A stretch of DNA of 64,000 nt from Silurus meridionalis (GCF_014805685.1 NC_060887.1:34281963-34345962), one strand, 5' to 3'. Shown: positions 10,510-21,959, counted from the stretch's first letter. Translations and numbers: made by a program. Notes: generated from the letters alone by a model not told the origin.

Positions 10510-12360
10510 TTTAAATAACACAAATACTGACTAAACTGACATATTTCTCTTTGACAGCATCCATCCTGTCTCTAAAAACTTCTTGACAACGCATTACAAT
10601 TTTTCGATTTTAGATCTCAGCTGCTTAATACCAAATACAGCCCATTTGAGGAGGGTGGAAAGGGCCGAGAGTGCCATTTGACATTCTTTGCCACGTCAGA
10701 TTAAGACAAGGACACTTGTGCATGAAATGCCTAGCATGAACACCACTCATGTCTGGAATGAGAGGACTTAAAACCAATGCACCCATTGTGAGAAACTTTA
10801 TGGCTTCCCAGAAAACAAATAAAGAGTTGATGCTAAACCATTTCCCCCATTCACGTAACATTAGCCTAGAGCCATCATAGGAAAGTGTGTGCACGTTATT
10901 GGAGCTCAGTGCTTTTTAGAGGACAGTTTTGCGTGCATTTGGCTTTTGAAGTTGGGGTGGGCGTGAGGACACACGATCCATTTTGTTCCTGGGAAACTGC
11001 AATCACGGTTTTAAAGAGACCCAAGACACGCCCTCGTGTTGCCATTGTGTAAAATTACTTGTTTTTATCTGAACATGAAAATGAAGCTGATTGACAATTT
11101 CACAGGGTGCACCATAATAAAAGAGGTTTGGGCATTACCTCATACATCAGGGGTAATCTTGATACCCTGAGACCCCAACAACCCAAATTCTGCATTCAAA
11201 CAAGGATAGGGCTTTTACTTCTTTACCACGGTTATGTGATCACCTTCCTTTTTCTTCATCCTGGGAACCTGGTAAAGTAATTACATCAGTGTGAATCGGT
11301 CTCCCCGGCCTCATAGCTGGTCTGTGGGAACGGCAGTGCAGGAAGGAAGCGACTTCAGGTGTGTTTAGGACTTGAACAATAGAAGAATAGCAAAATGATC
11401 TCGACCGATGCATGCATGTGTTAAGATGAGTTTTTCCATAATGTTATTTTTTAATGTAGAATTCATTTTTCATCCTCCACAACCTACTAACAATCCAGAA
11501 GGTATGCATGTGTTGACGCATTTATAACTAATACATTTTGTAAAGGTTTGTTGGTTCTCTGTTTTCATTTTGCAGCCAGGACCATGAAATGATTGTGTAG
11601 GTTCAACATGGGGCCCCTTTACTTTCTGAAGCAATTCATCCCTGATGTGCCTCTTGACATGCTGTTTCAAACATGGAAGGCAGATTATGCTTTTCATTAG
11701 CTAAGACACCCTTACAAGACCTATTGTCAGGGTCCCAGTAGGGATTCAGCAGAGACTTCACACAGCTGTCTACCATGTTTTCATGCTCTGGGTGTTGTAA
11801 TCCCATTACCATCGTGGTGGGGATCCCAAGTGACATCTACATTAAAGTGCTCTGTTTGTGGAGAACCTACGTGTGAAGATTAGGCTCTGGTCAAAACACA
11901 TCATGTTCATTGACTGAGGAAGTATGTGACTGTGTCTGTGTGTATGTGTGCTAAAAATACTTGAGGAAACACAATTGGATTATTTACACTACTAGTGTCT
12001 ATAGTGGTGCCTTCATGTGCTAGTGGAATCATTGGAAATTTGAGTTCTTTGACCTAAAAGTTGCACATCAGCATCTTTTGAAGTCGTCATTCCAAGAAGT
12101 TTGGGATCATTTCCTGTTCTTATTATTAGTGGTCTTTTTTTTTTTTATCTCCAACAGCTCATACACACTGCCATGCTTTTTTTTAGCTACTGATCACAAT
12201 ATGTACACGATTATAGTGGGAGAATCTGTTTGGATACATAAATTCACTTATTATAAAGTTGCGTTAAGTAAGGTTAGGGTTATGGAAATTGAGCAAAATC
12301 TGATTACATTAACTGTCTAAATGTACCTATAAATCTAATATTAAACAATACCATCCTGAT
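10510..12360. other. Unassigned DNA
   Basis: About 1.85 kb without a recognised gene or repeat. Minus-strand frames of 89, 75 and 66 codons (10625-11836) show no domain. A homopolymer T run is at 12137-12146. Some of it could be unique regulatory or intronic sequence. Confidence 0.45.
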
Positions 12361-12366
12361 AATGTA

Positions 12367-12582
12367 CAGTGCCCTCCACAATTATTGGCACCCCTGTTTA
12401 AGATGTGGTCGTGGACTTCTAAAAATTCTCCTTTTTTTTAAAACAACATAGAACCCAAATGCAAAAAAAATAGAAAAATCCAACCTTTCATTTAAGTACA
12501 TAACTTTGGTGGTTAAAAAAAGTCATACATTTAGAAAAAAAAAAACTTGAAATCATGTGTCCCACAATTATTGGCACCCCTA
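12367..12582. repeat. Left inverted repeat of the Tc1-like element
   Basis: Contains an outer and an inner transposase-binding-type direct repeat (CACAATTATTGGCACCCCT at about 12377-12395 and 12563-12581). The inner part includes A/T homopolymer runs that differ slightly in length from the right end. Confidence 0.9.
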
Positions 12583-12754
12583 ACAATTCCTCTGAAAAAT
12601 TTAATTGTTTTTTTTTTTAAATATATTTTTCTGTAGTTGCTAAGGTTGGTCAGGGTATCTAGGGACTTTTAATTAGTAATTCATGATTTCCTGTTTCCCT
12701 GGGGTATAAATATGACGTGACACAGAGGCCTAATTCTCTTACCCATTTGTCAAC

Positions 12755-13779
12755 ATGGCAAAGACAAGAGAACACACCATTCAAGTAAGGCAGATGTGTC
12801 GACCTTCATAAGTCAGGCAATGGCTACAAGAAAATAGCCACTCGCCTTAACTTGCCGGTATCTACAGTCAGAGGAATCATTAAGAAGTTTAAAACAACTG
12901 GAACAGTGACAAACAAGGCTGGAAGAGGTCCCAAGTTTATCTTGCCACAACGCACAGTGAGGAGGATGGTAAGAGAAGTAAAAAAATTTCCCAAGCTCAC
13001 CGTCACAGAATTGCATCAAAGAGTGGCATCTTGGGGTCACAGAGTCTCCAAAACAACCATCAGACGCCTCTACATGCCAACAAGCTGTTTGGGAGGCATG
13101 CAAGGAAAAAGCTTTTCTCACTAACACTCACAAACGTAAACGCCTGGAGTTTGCTAAGCGGTACTGGGACTTCAACTGGGATCGTGTGCTTTGGTCAGAT
13201 GAGACTAAGATTGAGCTTTTGGCAACAAACACTCTAAGTGGGTCTGGCGAAACAAAAGATGAGTATGCCGAAAAGCACCTCATGCCCACCGTGAAGTATG
13301 GTGGAGGATCTGTGATGCTGTGGGCCTGTTTCTCTTCCAAAGGCCCTGGGAACCTTGTTAGGGTGCATGGCATTATGAACGCTTTGAAGTACCAGGATAT
13401 TTTAAATAAAAACCTGATGGCCTCTGCCAGAAAGCTGAAGATGGGTCGTCATTGGGTCTTTCAGCAGGATAATGATCCAAAACATGTGGCAAAATCTACA
13501 CAAAAGTGGTTCAGCAGTCACAAACTCAAGGTCCTCCCATGGCCATCTCAGTCCCCAGACCTCAACCCAATCAAAAACCTGTGGGGCGAGCTAAAGAGAA
13601 GAGTGCATAAGAGAGGACCCAGGACACTGGATGATCTAGAAAGATTGTGCAAAGAAGAATGGTCAAAAATTCCTCTCTCTGTGTTCTCCAATCTTGTGAA
13701 ATGTTATAGGAGGAGATTAAGTGCTGTCTTGTTGGCAAAAGGAGGTTGTACAAAGTATTACCATCAGGGGTGCCAATAA
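12755..13779 (+). pseudogene. Tc1-like (DD34E) transposase, frameshifted, catalytic Glu lost
   Basis: The gene starts at ATG 12755 (MAKTREHTIQVRQ). The first frame break is near 12795; the paired-like helix-turn-helix region continues (SGNGYKKIATRLN, then VSTVRGIIKKFKTTG and KTTIRRLY). Breaks near 13085-13110 shift through two frames before KRKRLEFAKRYWDFNWDRVLWSDETK. A compensated 1-base loss scrambles a short stretch near 13215-13250. The first catalytic Asp is in WSDE (13198-13200), the second in QQDNDPKH (13468-13470). The third residue, 34 positions on, should be Glu in NPIENLW but is Lys (NPIKNLW, codon 13573-13575). The protein would be about 340 residues if intact. This copy is inactive for two independent reasons. 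Confidence 0.95.
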
Positions 13780-13981
13780 TTGTGGCACACATGATTTCAA
13801 GTTTTTTTTTTTTTTCTAAATGTGTCATTTTTTTACCACCAAAGTAATGTACTTAAATAAAAGGTTGGATTTTTCTCTTTTTTTTCATTTGGGTTCTATG
13901 TTGTTTTAAAAAAAAAGGAGAATTTTTAGAAGTCCACGACCACATCTTAAACAGGGGTGCCAATAATTGTGGAGGGCACTG
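13765..13981. repeat. Right inverted repeat of the Tc1-like element
   Basis: It mirrors 12367-12582, with the inner direct repeat at about 13766-13784 and the outer at 13953-13971. It begins just inside the stop codon of the transposase. Confidence 0.9.
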
Positions 13982-14129
13982 TAATGACAGAACATTGTCG
14001 ACTATTTGGAAAAACACACATTGAATTACTTAAATTATTTATAATATTGCATGCTAAACAGCTTGCTACCGGTTGGGTTTGGCATAACATACTAGAGGTA
14101 AACTGTGAGTATTGTATTAATTCAACATA

Positions 14130-14640
14130 AACCAATCAGGCATCACATTAGGACCACCTGCCTAAAATTGACTGATTTGTCTGAAATTGCGATACACTCT
14201 TTATTCTAACATCTTCTATCAGAGCAAGGGTTAGACATCAGCAGTTGCGCTACTCATCTATTGGATCGGATCACACAGGCCAGCCTTCACTGCCCATGTG
14301 CATCAGTGAGACTTGGCTGCCCATGACCCTGTTGCCACTTCACCACTGTTCCTTCCTTGAAGCACTTTTGATAGACACTGACCACTGCAGACCAGGAACA
14401 TCCCACAAGAGCTGCAGTTTTGGAGATGCTCTGACCCAGTCATCTAGACATCACAATTTGTCAAACTCTCTCAAATCGTTACGCTCACCCATTTTTCCTG
14501 CTTTTAACACGTCAACTTTGAGTACAAAATGTTCACTTGCTGTCTAACATATATTCCACCCACTAACAGGTGCCATGATGGAGCGATAATAAGTTCACTT
14601 CAGCAGTCATAATGTTATAATGTCATAATGTTGATTGATG
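14130..14640 (-). mobile_element. Tc1-like deletion derivative, family T3, copy 1
   Basis: It starts ACCAATCAGGCAT after TA (14128-14129) and ends ATGTTGATTGATG before TA (14641-14642); the ends are inverted copies. The interior reads, on the minus strand, as the N-terminal DNA-binding part of a Tc1-like transposase with the catalytic part removed. Its inner sequence (CCCATGACCCTGTTGCC, GCAGTTTTGGAGATGCTCTG, GACCCAGTCATCTAG) is the inverse of sequence at 36840-37336. It is about 0.5 kb against about 1.5 kb for a full element. Confidence 0.75.
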
Positions 14641-14642
14641 TA

Positions 14643-15076
14643 TGGGTAAAGTTTGCACACTTGACCATCACATCCATATGCTGTTGAAAGTCCCATTCAA
14701 GATTTATTTCTCTTTTTGCTGTTGCAATAATCTTCTTTCTTCTACAGCTTTGCAAATTCCATTCAGCTTTAAGAGCATTAGTTCCAGGTCACAAAAAAGG
14801 TGTTCAAATGGGGTGAAGGTCAGGGCTTTGTGTAGGACATTCGAGTTCTCCCACTTCAGATTTGGCATACTATGTCTTTACGGGTCTTGCTTTGTGTGAA
14901 GGGACCCTGAGGGGATCGTGGTGGAACATGTTTCAGCCTTTTAGTTGCACTGAATAGAAAATGTAACACTACAGAATACAAAGACATCTTGTACAATCGT
15001 GTGCTTTTAAGTTTGTGGCAATGGTTTGATAAAGAACAACATATCGGCGTGATGGCATACTTTTGGCTCTTTACTG
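14643..15076 (-). mobile_element. Tc1-like relic, family T2, copy 2
   Basis: It begins after the same TA (14641-14642) that ends the previous element: GGGTAAAGTTTGCACAC then TTGACCATCACATCCATATG, and ends ATACTTTTGGCTCTTTACTG followed by TA. GGTGAAGGTCAGGGCTTTGTG and CAAAGACATCTTGTACAATC mark it as the T2 family. It is heavily decayed. Confidence 0.6.
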
Positions 15077-15079
15077 TAA

Positions 15080-15875
15080 TTGAGAAATAAAAAAGTAACA
15101 AACTTCAAGAAACTATTCAACTAGAGATAATGCAAGGATAACAAAACACGTTGCAGTACACATTCAACATTGTAATATATGTTGTTTTACCTATTATATG
15201 TGTAAATTTAAATTTTGATCCTGCTCACAGTGCTGATAGAATTCACAGGATATTGAATCACATGGATAGATGTGGATCTGTTTTTTTGTGTGATGTTATA
15301 GCTTTAATAGACAACCATTTTTGGATCTACTTTGAATCACTTAATGTTTTCATTTTATGTTATTTCTACCATCCATTCGAGCCTAATGGAAATGCTGACA
15401 AAATAGAAATGCTGCATTTATAAGACAGGAAAAAAAATAAGCTGCCTAGTATTGACTAAAACAGAATGTAAAGTCCTTCAAGGTAATATACTGTACATTT
15501 CCATGGTGAATCTGCAGCATGTCAGCGTTCAGCTGCTTATTTCCATAACTGCGTCTCCCTATGGAATAAGTATCTCAGTATTTTGTAAATACAGCGATTT
15601 ACAGATAACCCCGGTCGACATTTCTTTTCTGCATAATTGTTATGACATTTCAGTCGAGGCGAGCCTCGAGAGATGCTCAAGGCCAATGGAGTGAAAGAAA
15701 AGCGCTGCCTTCCTCTGCTCCATTTATTCTCTCCTACTCAGTTCAGGTGAAAATTACTCAGCAAAGAGCCCGGCCCTCATTCCTTCTTCCACGGCTCAGC
15801 ACACCTCCACTCTTTTACACTTCAGACTTCTGAGCCATTTGAGCATCCCAAAGCCATATTACAGAAAGAATTTTA
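15080..15875. other. Unassigned DNA
   Basis: Frames of 90 and 80 codons at 15151-15423 and 15452-15694 show no known domain. No repeat was recognised. Confidence 0.4.

Positions 15876-15879
<4 letters not shown>

Positions 15880-15918
<39 letters not shown>
15880..15918. repeat. (AT)n microsatellite
   Basis: An uninterrupted AT run of about 39 bp. It may mark the TA-rich target of the adjacent non-autonomous element. Confidence 0.95.
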
Positions 15919-15919
<1 letters not shown>

Positions 15920-15920
<1 letters not shown>

Positions 15921-16695
15921 GCATCTGTACATTGGCATGATGATAAAAGTTAATGATGTGATGCATCAGTTTAAAAAAATTGCCTCGGATACAAGTTGCA
16001 ATTTGTATCATGTTGCATCGTTTTGAACATATTGGCATTGGTAAAAATTGATTTATTTATATATAATTATTAGTAAAGGTGCTATACTTTTATTATTTAG
16101 AAAGTGACCAATAATTTGTGAGCAATATTTTATATGTAGATTCATTTCGTTTCGCTAAACTCTTTCTCGAGCGCGTTCTCTCAACACCACTGCTGCTAAG
16201 TGAATATGACGTATCACAAGACTACGGAGACCGAGACATGTCCTGAGAGTCACATAGAATACAGATTAACATGGCAGAGGTAGAGCTGCATCTTCCTGGA
16301 GACAGAACAGGAAAATACATCTAGTTTTATTTCATATTTTTCCCTATCTTCTTTTTTCCACTACAAAGGCCTGTTTGTAAAAGCGTCATGCATTAGAAGT
16401 TAGAAGGCATTTAAGTAAATTGATGATTTGCTGTCTGCAACAAAGAAATAAAAGTGAAATATCTGTACCATACCATATTGAATTGCATAGCAACATAAAT
16501 CTTCCTATTGCATCGTATTGCATTGAATCACATTGTGTTGAATCGAATTGCACAGCATCGTAACGGGGTGGGGATTGTATCGCATCGCATCAGTAGCTGC
16601 TTCATATGTATCTTTAACGTATCGTATCGTTGGCTATGCATCGAGATCTGAATCGCATCGACCTCAGTTATGGAGATGAACATCCCTATATATAT
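15920..16695. mobile_element. Possible non-autonomous element rich in ATCG-type motifs
   Basis: The left part (GATGCATCAGTTTAAAAAAATTGC, with GTTGCATCGTTTTG after it) and the right part (repeated CATCGTA, CGCATCGCATC, GTATCGTATCG and a terminal ACATCCCTATATATA) resemble the two ends of a fish hAT-like non-autonomous family with ATCG-rich sub-terminal repeats. No clean target duplication was found because both flanks are TA-rich. No transposase was seen. Classification is tentative. Confidence 0.4.
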
Positions 16696-17028
16696 ATAGA
16701 TGTGGTGACCCATGATGTCGGCTGGTTTATTTCCGAACCTGTTACGGGTTGTGTTTGCGTTTCTCCAAGAAAAACGAGGCGAAGATCAGATATTCCGTCT
16801 GGCCATTCCAGTCTCCTTCACCATTGCTCTCTCTTGTGTGTGCTCTGCTGCATGCTTATATTTTTGATGGATTTCGGGCATTCTTCGAATGTGATATCTC
16901 ATCCCATTTTGATTTATATTATGCAGATAAAAATGGTAAACGTATCCGTTTTATGGTTGACGGAGGACCTATGCTTGCCTGAAATGGATCAGTCTAATGC
17001 TATTAAATGCAATGTGATTACCGACTAG
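16630..17028 (+). other. 132-codon open frame of doubtful reality
   Basis: The frame starts in the ATCG-rich repeat and continues into unassigned DNA. It overlaps a 77-codon frame at 16749-16982 that contains FDLYYADKNGKRIRF. Neither has a domain that was recognised, and no splice signals or polyadenylation signal support expression. Probably chance. Confidence 0.1.
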
Positions 17029-17029
17029 A

Positions 17030-18300
17030 CCTTCACCACGATTGGATATCAGGTCTCCTGTGGTGTAGCTGTGGATTTGCAGAAAACAATTGCAAGTGGC
17101 CAGACCAATTATTTTTCAACCGTGACATTCAGAGAGTGTGGGTGTGCTTGTGTGTGCGTACCTTCTCCTTCTCCTTGGGGGCATTACAGCAAAATCTGAT
17201 CCTGTAACCCTTTATTTGTGTACTTGCACAATCCTTCTAGACAGCTGGTATCCAACTGTGTAGTTCGCGGATAACTCTGATACTGACATGCTTCTTCAGA
17301 AAAAGACAGGGGAAAGCCTCTGTTATTATGCCTCGAAAGTCAAATGTAGAAATGTAGAAAAAGAAAAGAAAAAATGCCTCCCTTGCAATTATTTTGTTCA
17401 GAATTATAATAGCCAGCTGATCGCTTTCTATTAGGAGTGACAGAAAGACAAAAAGGGCACAGACGTGCAAGATGCAGCATCATTCATAAAGCCCGAGATG
17501 CGTCTCACTGTATATCTGGAGCTGGCTCAGTCTCATCTGCATGCCTACACACACATGGCCATGTGCTAATGCACACGGGCTGCTTAATAGGACGTGAAAT
17601 TTGCTTACACGGAGCAATAAAGAAATCAAACCTTTACCCCCTGACACAAAATTATTTTCCAGCAGTATATTATAAAAAAAAAAAGAGGAAGGGGACGAAC
17701 ATGAATTGGATAGTTAAGCAAAATGGCTTTACACATTACATAGCGATTAGTTCACTCATTGACCAAGTGCTAATAAATCTCCACCTGGGAGATTCATCCA
17801 TCTTTCAGCAAGACCGTTGAAGCTTGACACACACACACACACACACACACTGCACATATCTCATGACTTCACATCACTGGATATAGATCTCGCTTCTAGT
17901 TCATGTGACGTGGCATGACATACCTGTCTGGATATTCAACATCAATCACCATCATCGCTCTTTAGTCGATGTTGTATAGACGTTACATTGATTAACGTTG
18001 ATTGAAAATGGCGTAGACATTTCAAGTTGCTACCTAAATAGAATTATCTCCTTTCCTTTTTCTTTTTTTTTTCAAAGGAAAGTCATTAGGTTCAAATATG
18101 TTTGATTGATAGTGAACTGGGTCTGACTTTTCCTTTTAAAGATTTGATGCCAATTTATTTCAGCCTTGTGGGAATTTGACAGCACAATGACAGCGGCATT
18201 GGGTCACGCAAGACTGATCGCAGGTCTGATGGAAGTAGTGTATCACTTATCAATAGTATAGGTTAATAGTATAGTTTTTTTTAAATGCAGTCACGTTACA
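17030..18300. other. Unassigned DNA with a short (CA)n
   Basis: A (CA)n run lies at 17827-17850. The 127-codon frame at 17437-17820 has no recognised domain. Nothing else was identified. Confidence 0.4.
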
Positions 18301-18306
18301 AATAAA

Positions 18307-18309
<3 letters not shown>

Positions 18310-18344
<35 letters not shown>
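18310..18344. repeat. (AT)n microsatellite
   Basis: A pure AT run of about 35 bp, followed by GTTAGTGCTGTCAAAATG, which may be the start of an old hAT-type repeat. Confidence 0.9.
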
Positions 18345-18347
<3 letters not shown>

Positions 18348-18684
18348 AGTGCTGTCAAAATGTACTTGTTAATAAATGTATTCTAACGGCACAAATTGTA
18401 TTTTTTTTGTTTGACCATTTTAAATATATAATAATAAAATATAAATACATAAATATAGGTAAAAATATGAACAGGCAAAATTAAAGCCTTCAACGCAACA
18501 TACATTTATTCATGACGTCCTTATCCTCATCTGGGTGCCACCGAATTGTTGAGGTGTTGAGTAATGAGTGCTTGAATGCAGGACTGTTAATGCAAATTGT
18601 GTAGACTGCTGATGTTAACTGCTGTTTAAATCCTTCCTCATAATTCTTCAGTAACTTTATGGATCTTTAGGCTGTTGATATGGA

Positions 18685-18901
18685 GGTTCCCTGGTGGTCT
18701 AGTGGTTAGGATGCGGCGCTCTCAACGCTGTGGCCCGGGTTTGATCCCCGGTCAGGGAACCAATCCCAGCCATTAGGTGTTAGCCTTAGTGTTATCCGAG
18801 GGTTGCGTTAGGAAGGGCATCCAGCGTAAAAACACGTGCCAAATCAAACATGCGGATGATCTGCTGTGGCGCCCCCTAATGGAAGAAGCTGAAAGAAAGT
18901 A
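18685..18901 (+). mobile_element. tRNA-Glu-derived SINE, type A, copy 1, with target duplication
   Basis: A tRNA-Glu-like head is followed by a body with GGTTGCGTTAGGAAGGGCAT, CCAGCGTAAAAACACG, CTGCTGTGGCGCC and a GAAGCTGAAAGAAAG tail. It is flanked by a perfect 17-bp duplication, TAGGCTGTTGATATGGA, at 18668-18684 and 18902-18918. That proves insertion by target-primed reverse transcription. Such SINEs are transcribed by RNA polymerase III from the tRNA-type internal promoter and mobilised by a partner LINE. Other copies are at 38506-38747, 42503-42710, 45805-46029 and probably at the window end. Confidence 0.95.
18688..18759 (+). other. tRNA-Glu-like SINE head (not a host tRNA gene)
   Basis: This 72-bp stretch has the length and layout of tRNA-Glu: TCCCTGG acceptor side, TGGTCTAGTGGTTAGGAT A box, a CTC anticodon in GCTCTCAAC, GGTTTGATCCC B box and CAGGGAA closing the acceptor stem. 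It is directly joined to a SINE body within a target duplication, so it is part of a retroposon. Substitutions in the anticodon stem (CGCTGTGG) weaken folding. A tRNA finder may report it as a gene or pseudogene. Confidence 0.85.
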
Positions 18902-18904
18902 TAG

Positions 18905-20880
18905 GCTGTTGATATGGAATTATCCATCCAGAGGTTTGGTGTGAGGATGAATCTGAATCTGTTTACAAATGCTTGTTTGTTCTCTGACCCTATAGTGTAT
19001 AAGAACAATTATTATAGGAGCAGCTGTATTAAACAATATCCTCAGTGTAATCATCTGCTTGCTATTACTCTGTGCAAATGACACATATGATACACAGATG
19101 TATTATTTTGCACATTTATCACACTGATTTTTTTCATTACATGGGTAATAATGTAGCCTAAGAAAGCACTAGAGCTGGAAATGTAATTAGTATCCTATGC
19201 ACGCTGGTTAATTAAGGTGCATAATTAAACAGTGATGAACAGCGATGTTCCAACATTTTCGCTTTAATGCATTCGAAATGATGACTAGTCGACTCTATTT
19301 TTCGAATTCCAGGTCGCCTGGTAAAAATTAGGAGTCATGCAGCAGGGAACCATGAAGCCCATATCAACTCTTGAGGCGAAGTGTCATTTCTGCAAAGGGT
19401 GAGATAAATAATTAAACAAGCATGCAAGCGAAATGATGAACAAGTGTGTAAAAGAAACTAAGGAAGATTTTGGTGCGAATGAGCCGGGAGCCCATTGTGC
19501 AGTGTGGAGTTGCGCGTTGATAGGCTTCAACCCCGAGGCTGTTCTCAGCTATGGTTCCTTGAGAACTTGTCGCCCTTGGCTAGCATGCACTAGCTTGACT
19601 AGTGCATGTCTACTGGAGAGAATGAGGCACTGCTGAGAACCACTCGCATGACATTTCTCACCCGCTGTCCTCTTTATCTCTCATGCATTTACTGTAAACC
19701 CATGCAATAATCGCACAAGCACACAAGTAATCTGTGCACTACACTACTGCCTTCACTCCTACGTGCATGTTATCGTAGTGGAAGCAAGAAACTGGGGAAG
19801 TTAAGAGCAGGAGCATGGAAAAAAAAAAAAAAGACGAGCCTTTCTTCCCCCTCGAGGGATCAGGTGCCTTCATCCAAGAGTGGAAGATGAGTTCTAGCAG
19901 GCACGCTCGACTGCAGGCATTTGATCAAACGCAGACGATGCTGAGAGTACGGCGCATGGCAGAAGAGGGATTTTAATGAGCGCCGTTTCAAAGCTAGCTG
20001 TGGGCTTGCTCTCGATCTGCTCGGGTTGTAGGAAAAAGTTCAGTGTCAGTCGAACTCCTGGCGCCATTGTCATTCTAAATACAGAGGGCTGTTGTCACGC
20101 AACGACAAAGACGCATTGTGGCAAGAGTCTTTGCTCTTGTTTGACCAAGCAAACACAGCGAAGTGAATTCCTCTTTGGTGTTAATCTGTGCATCAACTTC
20201 GAAGAGCTTATCCAGAAGAGGCTCAGGATGGAAAAAAGCCTCATGACAGTGCAGTGACAGTAACACTTCTCCCGGCACACATTCCATCTCCGGCTTCTTT
20301 AGGACACAGCTCTGCACAAACACCGACCGACTTATTCGACATTCGATTCATGCATACAAACACTGAGCCCTAGCAACACCTCTTTCCCACAGACGGAACG
20401 AGTGAGTAATTGAGTGTGTTTGCTTCAGAAAAGGTTTAGAACCTAACGGATTTGAGTGACTCAAAGGGCAACCTGTTTACCTGCTTTCTCTCTCTCGCTC
20501 TCTCACCATCTCTCTCTCTCACTGCCTACTGAACGAGTCACTGCTTGTGCTTCTGCACATACCTATTTTTTCCCTCCACTCCTTTTCCTTGACTTCTGCA
20601 CTCTCTGGCTTGCAACCTAAAAGAAACTTTGTGCTCATCTGCCTGGCTGAGAAGCCAAGCAATCCATCCCTAAAAACACAAATCCAGTTTGGGCAAATTG
20701 TTTTTCACTGATTTTACGCTGACACAAATCCCTGCTGGTGGGTAAATTCTGAGCGAACAATAAGCGCTGCTATCAATGTTTTAACTGGTGCTGGGAGCAC
20801 CCACTGGCTCGCTTCCAAAACACCTCATTCACATGGAATTTGACAACACACCCATGTTATTCAGCTGTCTTATTTCTTTA
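18905..20880. other. Unassigned DNA, partly low-repeat
   Basis: No known repeat or gene was recognised. A poly-A run is at about 19819-19832 and a CT-rich tract at about 20484-20520. Part of 20520-20740 faintly resembles 28920-29200 (GAGAAGCC, then ACACAAATCCCTG-like sequence). Several 60-93-codon frames on both strands at 19976-20373 have no domain. Confidence 0.4.
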
Positions 20881-20884
20881 TTTT

Positions 20885-21355
20885 TTATTTTTTATTTTTT
20901 GGGCCGAACACCATGTTCTCTTCCGTGATTGGCGCAGTTGCAGTAGGTTGGCGTCCGCAGGGGATTTGGAGCGTGAATTGGCATTGCCAGTCAGGTCTTG
21001 TCAGAACACGTGTGAGTGTTGTTGTTACAGTTTTTATAAAGATCGAGTAGGAGGATAACCTTAGGGGTGTTTGAGGTGAACAACTGCAGTTACTGTTATA
21101 TTCATTGTAACTCATGAGTCTAGAAAGGCATTTCACATGCAATGAACTCGAAAAATGTTTTACGTGCCATACTGATAAGTACGTGGACTGTACTCTAAAC
21201 GGCCACTCGTTACAAATCTCTGCATAAGTCATCATTATCTGTACCATGTTCTTCTCTCTTGACGTCAATAAAGAAGTAAACTCACTTCCTCCGCTGACCA
21301 TATACAGGTCTAAGATGCTTCCAGATAACATTTGGACTGGATAACCCATGAGCAT
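20885..21355 (-). other. 156-codon open frame, unrecognised
   Basis: The longest ATG-initiated frame here that is not part of a recognised mobile element. The predicted protein starts MLMGYPVQMLSGSILDL and ends VFGPKNKK. It has no signal peptide with a clear cleavage site, no repeated motif and no domain that was recognised. The last codons come from an AT-rich tract. No polyadenylation signal or splice context was found. It is more likely chance than a gene. Confidence 0.15.
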
Positions 21356-21359
21356 GGTG

Positions 21360-21950
21360 CAGAGAAGGTATACGACTCATTCCAGACATTCCTCTTATCC
21401 ACTATCTCATGTCCCAGTTTCGTCCCTGTTGCTATGGATACGGAGCATACACTCAAAGGTGCGGCATGTCTACTGTGGATGTGTGTGTTTGTGTGCGATG
21501 TCTGTGCCATGGACCCATGGGATTAAACTTAAAAAAAAAAATGCTCACTTGCCATGATGCAGCGAGCGCTTTTGTGATCCATCGCACTCAGTTTGCTCTC
21601 AATTAAGGGCATGAATGGGACTGAAGGACACTTTGAGGCAACGAGTAGATAACATGGAAACAAACAGAACAACTTAATGATGCTTTATAAAAGAAAACAA
21701 GTGACAAATTGCTCTATTACTGTAACTATTTTGACAATAAATACACTGATCTAATAAAGAAAAAACACTTTTCTAGTTCTGCTTTCAGGACCCGCTACAG
21801 TTTAGTATTCACAGCATCTCTCAATTCCATCCCAGATTTCCAGGCACATTTTTTATGGCAAATGTTATTGATTTATTGCATTTGTAATGTGTGTACATTG
21901 TGGACCACAAGTAACATTTCAGACTTTTTGGAAATCTATATATATATTTA
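21360..21950. other. Unassigned DNA
   Basis: Overlapping 60-90-codon frames on both strands lack domains. A short TATATATTTATTTATTTAT run at about 21939-21958 precedes a hAT-like repeat. Confidence 0.4.
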
Positions 21951-21959
21951 TTTATTTAT

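Larger units (their letters stand above)
12367..13981 (+). mobile_element. Full-length Tc1-like transposon with IR/DR ends
   Basis: The element spans 1615 bp between TA dinucleotides at 12365-12366 and 13982-13983, the Tc1/mariner target duplication. Both ends begin CAGTGCCCTCCACAATTATT and the long inverted repeats (about 215 bp each) are nearly identical; the first ~70 bp match perfectly by eye. Each end carries the motif CACAATTATTGGCACCCCT twice, at the tip and again about 195 bp inside (near 12563 and 13765), the IR/DR arrangement of Sleeping Beauty-type elements where transposase binds. The transposase gene inside is frameshifted. The ends look mobilisable if an enzyme is supplied in trans. 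Confidence 0.95.

Noticed and set aside
13186..13779. Active transposase from the 197-codon open frame
   Set aside because: It lacks the DNA-binding domain and first residues, the catalytic Glu is Lys, and a short stretch near 13215-13250 is out of register.
18688..18759. Functional tRNA-Glu gene
   Set aside because: It continues into a SINE body and lies inside a 17-bp target duplication, so it is a retroposon head.
20885..21355. Host protein gene on the minus strand (156 codons)
   Set aside because: No recognised domain, no splice or polyadenylation context, and a length within chance for 64 kb.
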